NCBI GenBank assembly: GCA_036346225.1
Contig: JARFIW010000108.1
Location: 2,976,001 to 3,040,000, forward strand
DNA: 64,000 bases
Reading direction: 5' to 3'
DNA from: Platerodrilus igneus
Lineage: Eukaryota > Arthropoda > Insecta > Coleoptera > Lycidae
Shown: positions 46,216-58,100 of the stretch, piece by piece
Position numbering within the stretch: the stretch's first letter is position 1
Layout: every line of letters begins with the position of its first letter
The notes under the pieces: model-generated
What the model saw: only the letters and a program-made list of their open reading frames with translations
Told to the model about the DNA's origin: nothing
Databases searched by the model: none
Translations under genes and position numbers: made by a program

Positions 46216-48982
46216 AAGTGCCCCCCTCCCCCCTTTTAATTGCTAATAGCACCCAAGTTTTAGCCGTTTCATAAATATGGCTGGCCTATGTAATTCACCG
46301 TTTGAATTTGCTCCAGAAACCAGTACTGGGTAGCTCAGTACTAGAACCAGCTAGAACCCAATTGAAAAAACACCTCAAAGACAAGGGCCGCGATTAACTA
46401 AAGACCAGATCTCCCAGTTACAAATTTGATTTGAAACTCGATTACCTGATTGCTAATAGCTAGCACCAACAAGCACCAAAATCTTAGAGCCAGCACTACA
46501 GTCTTTTCAGAAATATGGCTGTTCAATTCGGGAGATAACAACTTGACGCCTTCCCTTTCTCCCGTGCTTAGATTTGCTCAAGAACTTAGCTCTGGGTAGC
46601 TTAAAACTGGCACCAGCTAACACCCAACTGAAAAACTGACCTTAAAAACAAGATGGCTGCGATTAATCAAATATCAGGATCCTCGTGTCAAATTTGAATT
46701 TGAAACTGGGGCATCTGATCGCTAATACCTATCACCCAACCATCACCAAAATCTTAGGGCTAGCACCACAGTCGTTTCACAAATAGGGTCTGTTCAATTC
46801 GGGGATAACAACTAGACGCCCTCCCGTGCTTGGATTTGCTCCAAAAACTAGCACAGCTCAGAACTAGCACCGGCTAGTAGCCAACTGCAGAAACTCACCT
46901 CAAAAAAAGGTAGCCGTGATTACCTAAAGATCAAACACCTCCCTCCAACAAATTGGAATTTAAAACTCGTGCACTTAATCACTAGTATCTAGCACCAACC
47001 AGCACCAAAATCTTGTAGCTAGCACCACAGTCGCTCCAGAAATATTGTCTGTTCAATTCAGGAGATAACTTGACCCTCCCCCTGCTTGGATTTGCTCCAA
47101 AACCTAGCACTGAGTAGCTTAGAATTCGCAGCGGCAAGCACCCAACTGATAAAATTCAACTCAAAAAAAAGGTAGACGCGATTAACCAAAGATCAAACAC
47201 CTCCCCCCATTGGACTTTGAAATTACTAGTAGCTAGCACCAACCAGCACTAAAATCTTAGAGCTAGCACCACAGTCGTTTCAGAAATATGGTCTTTTCAA
47301 TTTATGAGATAACAACTTGACGCCCCTCTCCCCCGTGCTTGGATTTGCTCTAGAACCTAGCACTGCGTAAGTCAAAACTAGCACCAGCTAGCGCCCAACT
47401 GAAATAACTCATCTAAAAACAAGTGCACCGCGATTAATCAAAGAACACACCCCCCCGCCCCCTACAAATTTGAAACTCGGGCACCTGATTGCTAATACTT
47501 ATCACCAATCATCACCAAATTGTTAGAGCTAGCACCACAGTCGTTTCAGAAATAGGACCTGTTTAATTCGGAAGATAACAACTTGACGTCCTACTGTGCT
47601 TGGATTTACTACAGAACTTAGCACTGACTAGCTCAGAATTAGCGCCAGCTAGCACCCAACTAAAAAAAATTCATCTAAAAACAAGGGTGCTACGATTAAT
47701 CAAAGATTATAGTTCTCCCGCCCCCCTACAAACTTGAAACACGTGCACCTGATTGCTAATACCTATCACCAGCCATGACCAAATTGTTAGACCTAGCACC
47801 ACAGTCGTTTCAGAAATAGAACCTCTTCAATTCGGGAGATAACAAATTGACGTCCTCCCGGACTTGAATTTGCCCCAAAACCTAGCACTTGGTAGATAAG
47901 AACGAGCACCAGTTAGCATCCAACTGAAAAAGCTCACCTAAAAAAAAAGGTGGCCGCGATTATCCAAAGATCAGACACTCCTCTCCCAAGGTACAAAGTT
48001 GAATTTGAAACTCGAGCACTTGATAGTTAATAGCTAGCACCAACCAGCACCAAAATCTTAAATATAGCACCATAGTCGTTTCTGAAATACAACATGTTCA
48101 ATTCGAGAAATAACAACGTGACGTCTCCCTTTCCGGGCTTGGATTTGCTCCAGAATCGCACTGGGTACCTCAAAACCGACACCAGCTAGAACCCAACTAA
48201 AAATACTCATCCAAAAACAAGAGTGCCACGACTTATCAAAAATCAGCCCCCCTCCCTTACAAATTTGATATTCGGGCACCTGATTGTTAATACTTATCAC
48301 CAGCCATCTCCAAATTGTTACAGCTAACACCATAGTCGTTTCAGAAATAGGACCTCTTCAATTTGGGAGAAAACAACTTGACGTCCTCCCGTGCTTGGAT
48401 TTGCTCCAGAACCTAGCACTGGATAGAACTAGCACCAGTTAGCATCCAACTGAAAAAGCTCACCTCAAAAACAAGGTGGCAGCAATTATCCAATAATCAG
48501 ATCCTCCTCTCTTAAGGTAAAAAAATTGAATTTGAATCTCGAGCACTTGATAGTTAGTAGCTAGCACCAACCACCGCCAAAATCTTTAATCTAGCTCCAT
48601 AGTTGTTTCAGAAATACGGCATTTTCAATTCGAGAGATAACAACTTGACTCACCTTTCTCGTGCTTGGATTTGCCCCAGAATCTAGCATTGGGTAGCTCA
48701 AAACCAGCATCAGCTGCCATCTAACCGAAAAACTCATCTAAAAACAAGGGTGTCGCAATTAATCAAAGATCAGGCACACACGCACTCACACCCCTACAAC
48801 TTTGAAACTCAGGCACCTGATTGCTAATTCCTATCAGCAACCATCACCAAATTGATACAGCTAGCATCACAGTCGTTTCAGAAATAGGACCTTTTCAATT
48901 CGGGAGATTACAAAATGACGTCCTCCCGGACTTGAATTTGCCCCAGAACCTAGCACTGGATAGCTCAGAACTATCAACAGCA
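46216..48982 (+). repeat. Satellite, ~265-bp monomer, about 10.5 copies
   Basis: The landmark AGCACCACAGTCGTTTCAGA recurs near 46491, 46762, 47020, 47265, 47532, 47795, 48066, 48328, 48595 and 48863, with a partial first unit near 46255. Each monomer carries several AGCTAGCACC motifs, TTCAATTCGGGAGATAACAA and GTGCTTGGATTTGCTCCAGA. From 47795 onward, monomers with CACCTGATTGCTAAT and CACCAAATTGTTA alternate with monomers with CACTTGATAGTTAAT and CACCAAAATCTT, a two-monomer higher-order unit of about 530 bp. No coding function. Confidence 0.9.
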
Positions 48983-50355
48983 CCCCGCGGTTATCCTGAT
49001 CCCGGTGCGTCTTTTATCTCGGAGTAGCGTCTAGATGTCCCCTTGTTTATTCTTAATCTTCTTTGGGAATTAAACCACTCATAGTTTTAAAAATTATCTT
49101 TATTTACGTTTCGATCCATGACCGAGGATCGTTGTCAAAATAAAAAAACAACGATCCTAGGTCATGGATCGAAACGTAAATAAAGATAATTTTAAAAACT
49201 ATGAGTGGTTTAATACCCAAAGAAGATTAAGAAGAATGCTAAACAAACCACAACAAACATACAGGGAGTATCCCCTTGTTAAGTTGCAGTCCTATCGACG
49301 AAAAGCTAATATTTTGTAGAACGGTAGAGGAATAAGGAACGAACAGAACTTCGTAGACTGTTCGAATTCTACAAAACACCTCTGCACTCGAGGAAGACCG
49401 GTAGTGAAGTCTCTATGTTTCGACGCAATGGCTACCACGAGCCATTGTCCCACTTTCCATATACGTTAATGTTCTGACGTAAATTGGTGGGCACAACTGC
49501 ACGTTGGCTTCCCAAGACTCGTTTCGATGCCGCCGAACTGCTAATCGCATTTCGGCAACCAATCGATTGTACAGAAGTCATTCCACCGGATTCCAGGTTA
49601 TTTGCCATTAACGCCTGGCACGGTTCTTCTGTCGGATGAGTTCTCAAATGTGCATAGGGAGGATGTTCCTTTTATCCGCTACCGGTCTCATGGAAGTGGC
49701 TCTACTGACCAAAGTCTGTATACACTCCACGAGGCGATCCATTTGCTCCTTTAACACGCCAGTAGTCAGGATGTCGTTAGACATCTTTTCGACCGACATT
49801 GCTAGACGGGCGCCAAATACTGGCCACAAAACCCTGCGAGTTTCGTTGATGGCTGGGTTTCGCTTTCCTCCGAGATTGAGTAGTACCGGGTTGTGGTCTG
49901 AAGTCAGGTCGTGACGGCTCGGATCTCCGTGTTCAGCGTCACTTGGTTGTGTATCGCGATGTCTGGCCTGCCTCCATTGCCGTGGTGAGTGAATTCTGCT
50001 TGTCCTAAAACCTGGACCTCACGTTTGTCAACAAACTGTTGGAGTATGCGTCCATTGCGATTCACTAACCGACTGTTCTAGTACGGATGCTTAGAGTTCA
50101 GGTACTCTGCTAAATACACAGGTTCTCTAGCGCCCAACAACGCGTCCAAGCCCTGCGTACTAAGCGGTTTGCCACCTGGCCGGTTATATACCAAAACCAA
50201 GCCCAGAGAGGCAAAGCCCTCTAGTACTATGCATACTGCAATCGCTTCAAGTCGTTCTAGGTCCGGTGAGTCCACCGCGTAGTGCTACAGGCTTGCCTTG
50301 ACGTACGCCGCTGTACCTCCACCGACGCCATATCGATCGTTGTGAAACAGCCTGA
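48983..50355 (-). pseudogene. Jockey-type LINE ORF2: endonuclease and linker, decayed
   Basis: On the minus strand, from 50355, fragments read DRYGVGGGTAAYVK, LVYNRPGG, LDALLGAREPVYLAEYLNSKH, NSRLVNRNGRILQQFVD, then SDHNPVLLNLGGK and ELIRQKNRARR. These match the order of a Jockey endonuclease (G-G-G-T-A block, a G-D-L-N-x-K-H block here reading E-Y-L-N-S-K-H, N-R-N-G-R, S-D-H-N-P-V) and its linker. Frameshifts and stops abound. The first 70-80 residues of the endonuclease are missing at the SINE insertion. Small frames such as 49636-49914 (+) are shadows. Confidence 0.8.
49038..49280 (-). mobile_element. Snap-back element 2 with 10-bp target-site duplication
   Basis: TCCCCTTGTT at 49038-49047 and 49271-49280 bounds a 223-bp element. 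Its two arms (about 49051-49135 and 49148-49235) are near-perfect reverse complements of 85-90 bp (about four mismatches) around a 12-bp A-rich loop. Related to the element at 25886-26058 in inverse orientation; the right end shares AACAAACCACAACAAACATA and CAGGGAGTA. It sits in the minus-strand Jockey remnant. Confidence 0.9.
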
Positions 50356-50525
50356 GAGGTAAAATGGAGGTTTCGTATATGAGTGTTGCCACGCACGTTA
50401 AAGATCCCTACATTGCTTGGAACAGCAAAGGTACGGTAAAATTTCAAATTTTCTAGATAAAAAATTCGCGTCCTGGCCAATGTAGTACCTTCGGGTGGAG
50501 CATTGGAAAATTACATGTAAGGTTT
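50353..50525 (+). mobile_element. tRNA-derived SINE, headless copy
   Basis: It begins at CTGAGAGGTAAAATGGAGG and ends GGAAAATTACATGTAAGG, so it has the SINE body without the tRNA head. A full copy follows 11 bp later in the same orientation. Confidence 0.8.
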
Positions 50526-50535
50526 CCCCTTAGAA

Positions 50536-50827
50536 GGCGGCTCCGTGGCGTAGTTGGTATGTGTGTGACTACTATGCCCAAGGTCCTGGGTTCGAATCCC
50601 GACACGGTCCGCTTGAAAAATGTTAGGTGAGCATTTTTCAATACGCCTTCGTTCGGATGAGAGGTAAAATGGAGGTCTAGTGTGTGAGTGTTGCCACGCA
50701 CGTTAAAGATCCCTACGTTGCTTGGAAGCAAGGGTCCGGCAAAATTCCAAATTTTCCAGGTAAACTAAAACTCGCTTCCTGGCCGATGTAGTACCATCGG
50801 GTGGAGCATTGGAAAATCACATATAAC
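50536..50827 (+). mobile_element. tRNA-derived SINE, full copy
   Basis: It opens GGCGGCTCCGTGGCGTAG. The A-box TGGCGTAGTTGG (50546-50557) and B-box GGTTCGAATCC (50589-50599) are 31 bp apart and close to the eukaryotic tRNA consensus, so it may keep RNA polymerase III promoter function. The body matches the 20.6-kb copy closely. The minus frames across it (50247-50731) are shadows. Confidence 0.9.
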
Positions 50828-50873
50828 GAAGTCTATCCATTAAAATAAAACCCATGACTGAATCTCCGAAGTT

Positions 50874-51440
50874 TTAGGCTTCGGCGATCATAGGCAAGAG
50901 CTTTCTGGCAATTGCAGTAAGTTTCTGAAAGTTGATTCCAGCGAGAAGTCCGATGATTGCACTCCACAGTACATTTCCACAGGATAGGGTCTCTCTGGGT
51001 ACCGCGCCACCGCCATTGGGGAGTGTGGCTGCCTGGACTGGCATCTCCTCAACTTGCATAAGAGCTGGGCTCTTGGCTGTTGGTGTGGAGACTGCCGTTG
51101 CCGAGCCATTAGCAACCCTGGTGTAGGAGCGGTCTCCCACGGTAGCGGTTTCTGTCGTCGGCTTTGCAGGACGAACGCTGATTAGCATATTAGGTGCCGT
51201 AACGTGTTGCCGTTTTGCGACCATCCTTGGCTTCGGGAATGCAGAGCATCCCCTATAGCTCGCTGAATGCGCAACACCACAGTTGACGCACACCACAGGA
51301 AGTTTCCTGCTTTTGGGGCAGGTGCCGCTAGGGAACGAGAAGAAGTGATTTGCACTAGCGTTCCTTTTATACCGAGGTTTGTTTGTATTGTACGTTCGGA
51401 CGGTTCTATTTGTATTTCGAGGGGTGTTGAACGAGCTCAT
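50874..51440 (-). CDS. Jockey-type LINE ORF1 (gag-like) C-terminal part, 188 aa
   Basis: The frame is intact for 188 codons. Residues 49-64 read CVNCGVAHSASYRGC, a zinc knuckle of the C-x2-C-G-x3-H-x(n)-Y-x-G-C kind that ends the gag-like ORF1 of Jockey LINEs. A Pro/Thr/Ala-rich linker and a hydrophobic, helix-like end (WSAIIGLLAGINF) follow. The N-terminal part of ORF1 is absent. The next ATG (50854) would start ORF2, but the SINE insertion cuts it after about ten codons. It probably no longer functions. Confidence 0.75.
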   Translation of the reverse strand: MSSFNTPRNTNRTVRTYNTNKPRYKRNASANHFFSFPSGTCPKSRKLPVVCVNCGVAHSASYRGCSAFPKPRMVAKRQHVTAPNMLISVRPAKPTTETATVGDRSYTRVANGSATAVSTPTAKSPALMQVEEMPVQAATLPNGGGAVPRETLSCGNVLWSAIIGLLAGINFQKLTAIARKLLPMIAEA

Positions 51441-51480
51441 TGTTTCGGTGGTGTTTTAAGTGCGCATGTTGCGTGCTCAT

Positions 51481-52400
51481 TGGTCAGTTAGGAGTATGTT
51501 TTTTGCATGCTCTTACAGAGACGTACGTTAAATTTCTCTCACTGGGTCTCTTGATCACTTAATTGATACTTTTTCGAGAAGCATCGCGCAGAATCAACAT
51601 AAACCTTGCGTTGCTGTTGGTTGTTAGCCCAATAGAAGAAGCAGGAAATAAAGATACGGGCTCTATCAGTATTTAGGAGGAATGATTTGAACTAGATACG
51701 TATTTCGACTATTAAGTAATCATATTAGAAGTAGTACAGGAACCCTCTGAGTATTTTCTTCTAACTACCGGCATTCTTTTTTCTTGGAGTATAATTTTTA
51801 ATGGTTAGAATTCATGTTAGCTATCAAACACAACACTGCATCGCCTTTGGAAATAGACTGCAGTTCTACAGACAATATTTCCAGAAAGCAATTGTTTCGT
51901 AATTCTTTGTTATGGCAGTCTAAACAAACCCCGTGTATCATTAAGTATTTGAGGTTAAGCTGTCGTAACATTCTCAAACTGAAACGGGAGTTTATAAATA
52001 TTTGTACGCAAACATTTAAGCTTCAAGAATACACGTTAGGAAATAATTCGCTTCTCAAATAGGAAGTGAAACTATAAGAACAAATAATAAACATTCGTAT
52101 CGATGAACATGCCTGAAATAATAACTAATGTATCAATATGCTGTGAAGTCGCACTTTCCGGTTTACCCAACGCTTTCCGGTATTTTAACGCTTGTCCGTA
52201 GCGGACAAATTAAAATTGTTGTGTGAAGGCGTATCTGTAATAACCGCACCTGCATTGTTTATGCTTATTATTGTCAAGATATGCCTGAAATATTAATTTA
52301 TGCAGGCAAAATGCCTATATACTTGTTATCAGTACAATTTTTTTACAATAAAATTCATGCAGGCTTAATGAAATACAACTAGATTACTTTATTCGAACGG
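51481..52400. other. AT-rich sequence, nothing recognised
   Basis: An 82-codon + frame (51814-52062) shows no family resemblance. Confidence 0.45.
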
Positions 52401-53065
52401 AATATACAGGGTGTTCCGAAATTCGTAAGTAAAATTGTAGGAGGTGGCAGGAGGGATAATTTGCTTAAAAATTAACCATACATCTTGTAATCCAATTATT
52501 CACATTTTCAAATTAATTACAATTTTATATTTTTTGTAGAAATCGTGCAGAAATGTAGTTTAATAATTTTTAATAAAAAGGTGCTGACTTTTTTAACGTA
52601 ATTATTTTTTTGTCGTATAGGCGAAAGTGAAAGCTGTCTTAAATGACAACTTTCCCGAAACATTATCCATCATCTCAAAAGGAAATCAAGATTTTTGCAT
52701 ATAGTACGAAAAAATTTGCGTGTTTTTCAAATGCAAATTACTCAAAAAAGGGATTACCAATTAAAAGTGCACACCTATCATAAAAACTTTTTTGGGGCAT
52801 CCCTTTTCTTTAGAGGTATAACTGTTAGTTTATTAACTAATAAAATCTAATCTAATTCTAAAAACAAGACTTTTATTGAAAAATTCATTAATTACATAAC
52901 TGCATTTAACAATTTCCATATTTACACAAGTTATGTTTAAAAATTACTTCTTTATTCACTTTTACATATTAATTATTAATTACGGTATGTGTATTGCATA
53001 GTTTAAAACAATTTCTTTCCAAAGTAACATTTTAGCGATCGAATTTGTTACGTTTTTTTTCGTGG
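52401..53065. repeat. Repeat edge related to the 55-62 kb inverted modules
   Basis: It starts at ATACAGGGTGTTCCGAAATTC, similar to the ends of the hairpin core near 56020 and 59036. It ends with 52975-53060, which aligns with 58210-58310 (ATTAATTACNGTATG, TGCATA, AACATTTTNGCGATCGA). The part in between was not matched. Confidence 0.5.
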
Positions 53066-53071
53066 CAGCCA

Positions 53072-53085
53072 CGTTCGGCGCCAAA
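53072..53085 (-). other. tRNA-Lys-like primer-binding site at an LTR edge
   Basis: The minus strand reads TGGCGCCGAACGTGG, one mismatch from the tRNA-Lys complement, four to five bases inside a possible LTR end at TGCTACG (53091). A C-rich stretch downstream in the putative LTR (minus ACCCCCCCTAATCTCC) resembles the LTR beside 36945, so both could belong to one family. No gag or pol. Confidence 0.5.
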
Positions 53086-53299
53086 TTTATGCTACGTTGG
53101 CTCGTAGCCGTGCGTAACCCCAAGAAAATCAAAGAAATGACCGGGCTCAATCGGAGATTAGGGGGGGTTGTAGAAAGCAGACTGACATATAATGTATGCG
53201 GCGGTAAGGAGTTAGTGACAATACCTGCAAGAAAGAAAAAATTAGAATAGTAAACCTGCAATAAAAAAAAATTAGTCCTGCAAACCTGAAATAAAGAAA

Positions 53300-54319
53300 A
53301 AGCATAGCAGCAATGAAAAGTCTAAGTTATTCAGTACTTTGTAGAATGTAAATAAAACTGTTTAGATAAACTATATAATATAATCACGATAAAAACACTA
53401 CAAAAATTTTTATCACAAAGTGAGGTAATATTGGGGAGTAGCAGAAACGTTTCCTCACACACCAATTAAACATAAATCAGACAAAATGTTAACAAAAGAT
53501 AAATAGGTAAGTCACAATTGATATGAGTAATTCAGTAGTATTGATTGTTTTTTTTTCTTTCTTTTTTTTCTCAATAGCAGGCAAGTCTATTGTAAAAAGT
53601 ATCAGAACGACGAAGACATGGCAAAACAACGGATACATATTTAAAGTAATAACAAGTAGGAAATAGTTCAAATTACAAAAAGTCTTTCAGTAACGCTTCC
53701 TTGCAATTGAAGTGTGGGATTCACGATATCCTGCACTAACGAAGCACTTCAGCCTTGACTGTGGGGGTGTTGATGGAATTTCTTACACTTTACACTAATC
53801 ACACCTACGCATTTCACTAGTGTTAGCAGCAGACATTATCATGCTGATAGAACTATGTAGCATTGATAAATTTCTTGTTCATTCTATTTCCTGAGACAAT
53901 AATTTCGAAATATTTTCTAACACAAATCGAAAAAAAAATGGTAATAAAAATTTAGAATCACGGGCTTTCAAGGCACGATGTAATGCATTAAACTAACAGT
54001 AACGTGAGGTGTTCTATTTGCTACCTATGGTAACAAAGAAAAATTTAATGCTTTTGAATAACGAAATTTGCGCAAACAATGATCTATTTTAGATTCTTTG
54101 GGGGTAGAAAATTCAGAAACTACCGTATCAACTGTCTTTACATGTGAATGAAATACATGTTTATAAGAAGCATTTTCTTTCCTACTAAACCTGCTACAAC
54201 TGTATCATCGTTTTTTTTTGTTTAGAAACACTCAAGCTTAAAACTGTATTTGGATAATCCAAAGTATGCACTACTCTGATAAAAAGGACCACGAAGACTA
54301 GATCGCACACACAGTTCAA
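53300..54319. other. AT-rich sequence, nothing recognised
   Basis: Only homopolymer runs and short frames; no repeat partner found. Confidence 0.45.
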
Positions 54320-54740
54320 ATATAAAAAGACAAATCAACTAAAAAAAAACACAATCAATAAAGCAACGCGTATCACTAAGTCAATGTTCCGTAAAACGCA
54401 CGTGCCGGTCGAGTACAACAAGTTCTACAACTTTTATTTCCAGCAGAAAAGCAACAAAAACAACCAATTAGTAAAGCAACGCGCATCACTAAGTCAATGT
54501 TCCGTAAAATGCACGACAAGTCCTACTACTTTTATTTCCAACAGAAAAGTAACAAAAAAACAATTAGTAGAGCAACGCGCATCACTAAAACCGTCCGGCA
54601 ATGACCTTACAACCGCACTTGTGGTCAATCAAACACGTTAACTCTAAAGCATACTTCCTTCAAAAAGAATTACAACTACACTTACTACAGTTAATATACG
54701 ACTTTTATTTCACAAGACAAACAACTAAAACCGTGCCGTG
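54320..54740 (+). repeat. Imperfect tandem repeat, ~100-113 bp period, 3-4 copies
   Basis: AAGCAACGCGYATCACTAA recurs at about 54360, 54473 and 54570, each followed by GTCAATGTTCCGTAAAA or a variant, CTTTTATTTCCARCAGAAAAG and an A-rich run. The 85-codon frame (54384-54641) arises from the repeat. Confidence 0.75.
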
Positions 54741-55139
54741 CTTGTTCATGAACAATTCGAAAATTCATACCGCATTAATTCTCACTATTTTCAAAGCAAA
54801 AAGGAAAACAGTATTTTTACCGAAATTAATATATAGGAACAAAGAACAAAAAACAACTGCTGTTCCAAAGGACCGCGCAGGAATCATGTTTTCCCAGGTG
54901 TTGGTTTTAACGACCTCCTATCGATAACTAGAAAATCAATAATATCCACTCATTATAATACGACGCACTCACCTAAGGATGTGTTTCAATCTCGGTTACC
55001 TAACCACACTATCGAATTGTAGAGAGTGAAAGTCGATAATCGCATAATATAATATAAAGGGATTATTCGCAAACGAGTTAATAATATAAAATATAGAAAT
55101 AGTAGTTACCGAAATGTATTTACTAATTGGGAAAAAGCG

Positions 55140-58100
55140 TAAAATGTTCAGCCATTAAAAATGCCCGTTACAAATTTATGAATGAATCTTTTTAATAAAA
55201 GTTTCCGTTTATATACAATTTATCTATATTCTAGAGTTTTCCAGTTTTACGAGATTTCATTCCAAAGACTTGCACACCTTCAGACGCAAGTTTCTAGAAA
55301 TTCGTCGTTTTATTACCTCATTAACGTGATTTATTTCTTAGTGACGCGCGTTGCCTCGTCTTTATCTAACACCCAAGGTTATTGTGGCGTTGCATACTAA
55401 TTCAGTAGTAATACGAAAGATAATAAATAATTCTTATCGATTTTATGTGTTTTTTATCACATTTTTATGTTCCTGCGGCTTCTTGGAAAAAGCGTTTGTT
55501 TACTAATTAGGTGTTTACGTAGTTCTAAGTACAAATGACGCATCCTTTCTCTATTACAAATATTCGAAAAAATTCTTTATTTGAAATTGAATTTATGTTA
55601 TACAAAATCAATTTGGCTAATTAATTTAAAGTTTTAGTTACTTTTTTATGCAATAAACTAAAACGTGTTTACAATACACATAGTTATTTATTTTTATGCA
55701 GAAAAAGTGCATTTTTTTATTACAAACAAATGACTGTGTATTTATTTTAAGAGTGATTATTTACAAGCAGGGAATTGTGTTTTTCGCTTTTCAGATTATT
55801 TCTTTATGATTAATTGTTTTTACAGATACGGCACGGCTTACATTTTATACAGAGTTGCATTAGTGATTTAAAATTGGGGTTTTTAAATACACGGAAAATG
55901 CGTTTTTTTACTATTACCCATTAATTGCTCTGTATTTATAATACGCTTTTATTATACAGGGTAATTATTTACACACACAAAATTGCATTTTTTGCTTGGC
56001 AAAAAAGCAAACTTGTATTATACAGGATGTAGCCATGCATTTCCGGAAATTTCTATTTTTTTCCTGATTCTTTTATATATTGGTGGGATAATATTCTACA
56101 AATAAAGCCCATTAAAATATAAAAGAATCCGGAAAAAATATATATTTCCGAAAATTTATGGTTGCAATCTGTATAATACAAGCTTTCTTATGGCCAAGCA
56201 AAAACACAATTCCGTGTGTATAAATAATTACCCTGTGTAATAAAAGGGTATTATAAATACATATCAAATAGTATGTGCAGTAGCAGAAAACACAATTTTG
56301 TGTTTTTTAAAAATCACTTTAAGATAATACAACCCTGTAAGTCAACGTGTATTTAAAACCCCAAATTACCAGTAATTTTGTGTATTGAAACAGAAAAAGC
56401 AACATTTGCAACCCATTTTCCGTTGAAAAGCAATTGAAGTTTAAATTAGTTACCCTGTGAATCACATAAATTTATTTTAAATAGAGAATTTTCTGGAATA
56501 TTGTAATTTAATAGTATCGATGTTGCAAGAAATAAAAAAGCAATGTTTTAAACGTATCTTACAACGAAAAAATAAAAATTATTAATTACAAGATAAACGC
56601 TATTTTTAAAGATTTTATTAAATAATCGAAAGGAAGATTTAACCAGAAATGTACTTTGGTAATTTCTGTTTGAAATGAGAATTTTTTATGGCGAATCTTG
56701 TAAGCTGATTTGACGTTAATTTAAAATAAGAAGATATTTTATTACGAAAAACGTTTCTGTGGATTCTGCAAGTATCACTTTTAGATTTATTTTTAACTGA
56801 TTTATATTTAATGCAAGGCATAATAATAAGAGTAAATCATATAATATTTTTTATGTAAAAAGGTTTTACCAGGAGAATTTGTGCTCAGAGTTCGAAATAC
56901 TCCGAGCTTTTAATAGATTATCTGTCAAGGATTTTTTCTGGCCAAAACAAATCTTACAAGCGTGGAAATGATCATAACCAGGAAAACCATCCTTAAAGGA
57001 ATAAGTTTAATTCTGTAAATTTAAGATAAGATAAGCAGCAATTTTTGTTTGTAATCAATACTCCTTAGAAATTATTTTATGTTTAAAAGAGACAATGTTG
57101 TAAATGTTCTAAATGCTTCTGTATGAGAAAAAATATTTAATACTGTATAAATGCTTTGTAGTATTGTGGTGTTTGATTTCATTTTGAAAACTCCGTCAAT
57201 TCCGTTGAACTAGGCAGGCAAAATTAGAAATAAAGGTAAATGAATAATTTCAAGTTCTACAAATTGCAGTATCTGTTTCACAGCACCTTTCTAGTAACGA
57301 TCATCGCGGCCTTATCACAGCACTCTTTTAGTAGCATTTGAACATGCGGCCATTTTCATATACCCCATCTAGTAATGTCCCAAAGCAAGACCTTGTCACG
57401 GCACTTTTTTTAGTGGCACACTAACCGTGGGCGTTGCTAGAAGGGTGCTGTGATACAGATACAGCAATTTGTAAAACTTAAAATTGTTCACTTACCTTCC
57501 TTTTTAACTTTGTCTGGCTAACTCAACGGAATTGACGAAGTTTTCAAAATGAAATAAAACAGCAATATCACACAGCATTTACACAGTATAAAATATTTTC
57601 TTTTATACAAAAGCATTTACAACATCGTGTTTTTCAAACAAAATAATTTCTAAAAAGTATTTATTATATAAAAAAAAAGATTGTTCCTTAACTTATTTTA
57701 AATTTACAGAACTAAATTTCTTTTTTATGGATAGTTTTACTTAGTTATGTTTATTGCCACGCCTGTAATATTTGTTTGTCCGGAAAATCCTTGACAGATA
57801 ATCTATTAAAAGGTCAGAGTGTTTTAAACTCCGATCACAAATTTTCTTCGTAAAAATCCGTTACATAAAAAATTATTAGGACTTCTTAAACTAGATACAA
57901 ATACTCCAATATTAGTTGAAAGTAAATTTAAAAGTAATACTTGCAGAATCCACAAAAACGCTTCTCGTAATTAAATATCTTCTTATTTAAACTGATGTCC
58001 AAATCAGCTTACTAGATGTTCCATACATATTTAAAATCCTCGATTTAAACAGCAGCTACCAAAGTACATTTTTGGTTAAAACTTCCTTTTGATTATTTAA

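Noticed and set aside
46216..48982. CRISPR-like regular repeats
   Set aside because: The period is about 265 bp with whole-unit similarity and no unique spacers; it is a eukaryotic satellite.
49432..49914. Small frames on both strands with gene-like composition
   Set aside because: Composition comes from the decayed Jockey ORF2 on the minus strand.
50247..50731. Two minus frames of 77 and 92 codons
   Set aside because: Both are antisense of SINE copies; similar peptides arise wherever the SINE lies.
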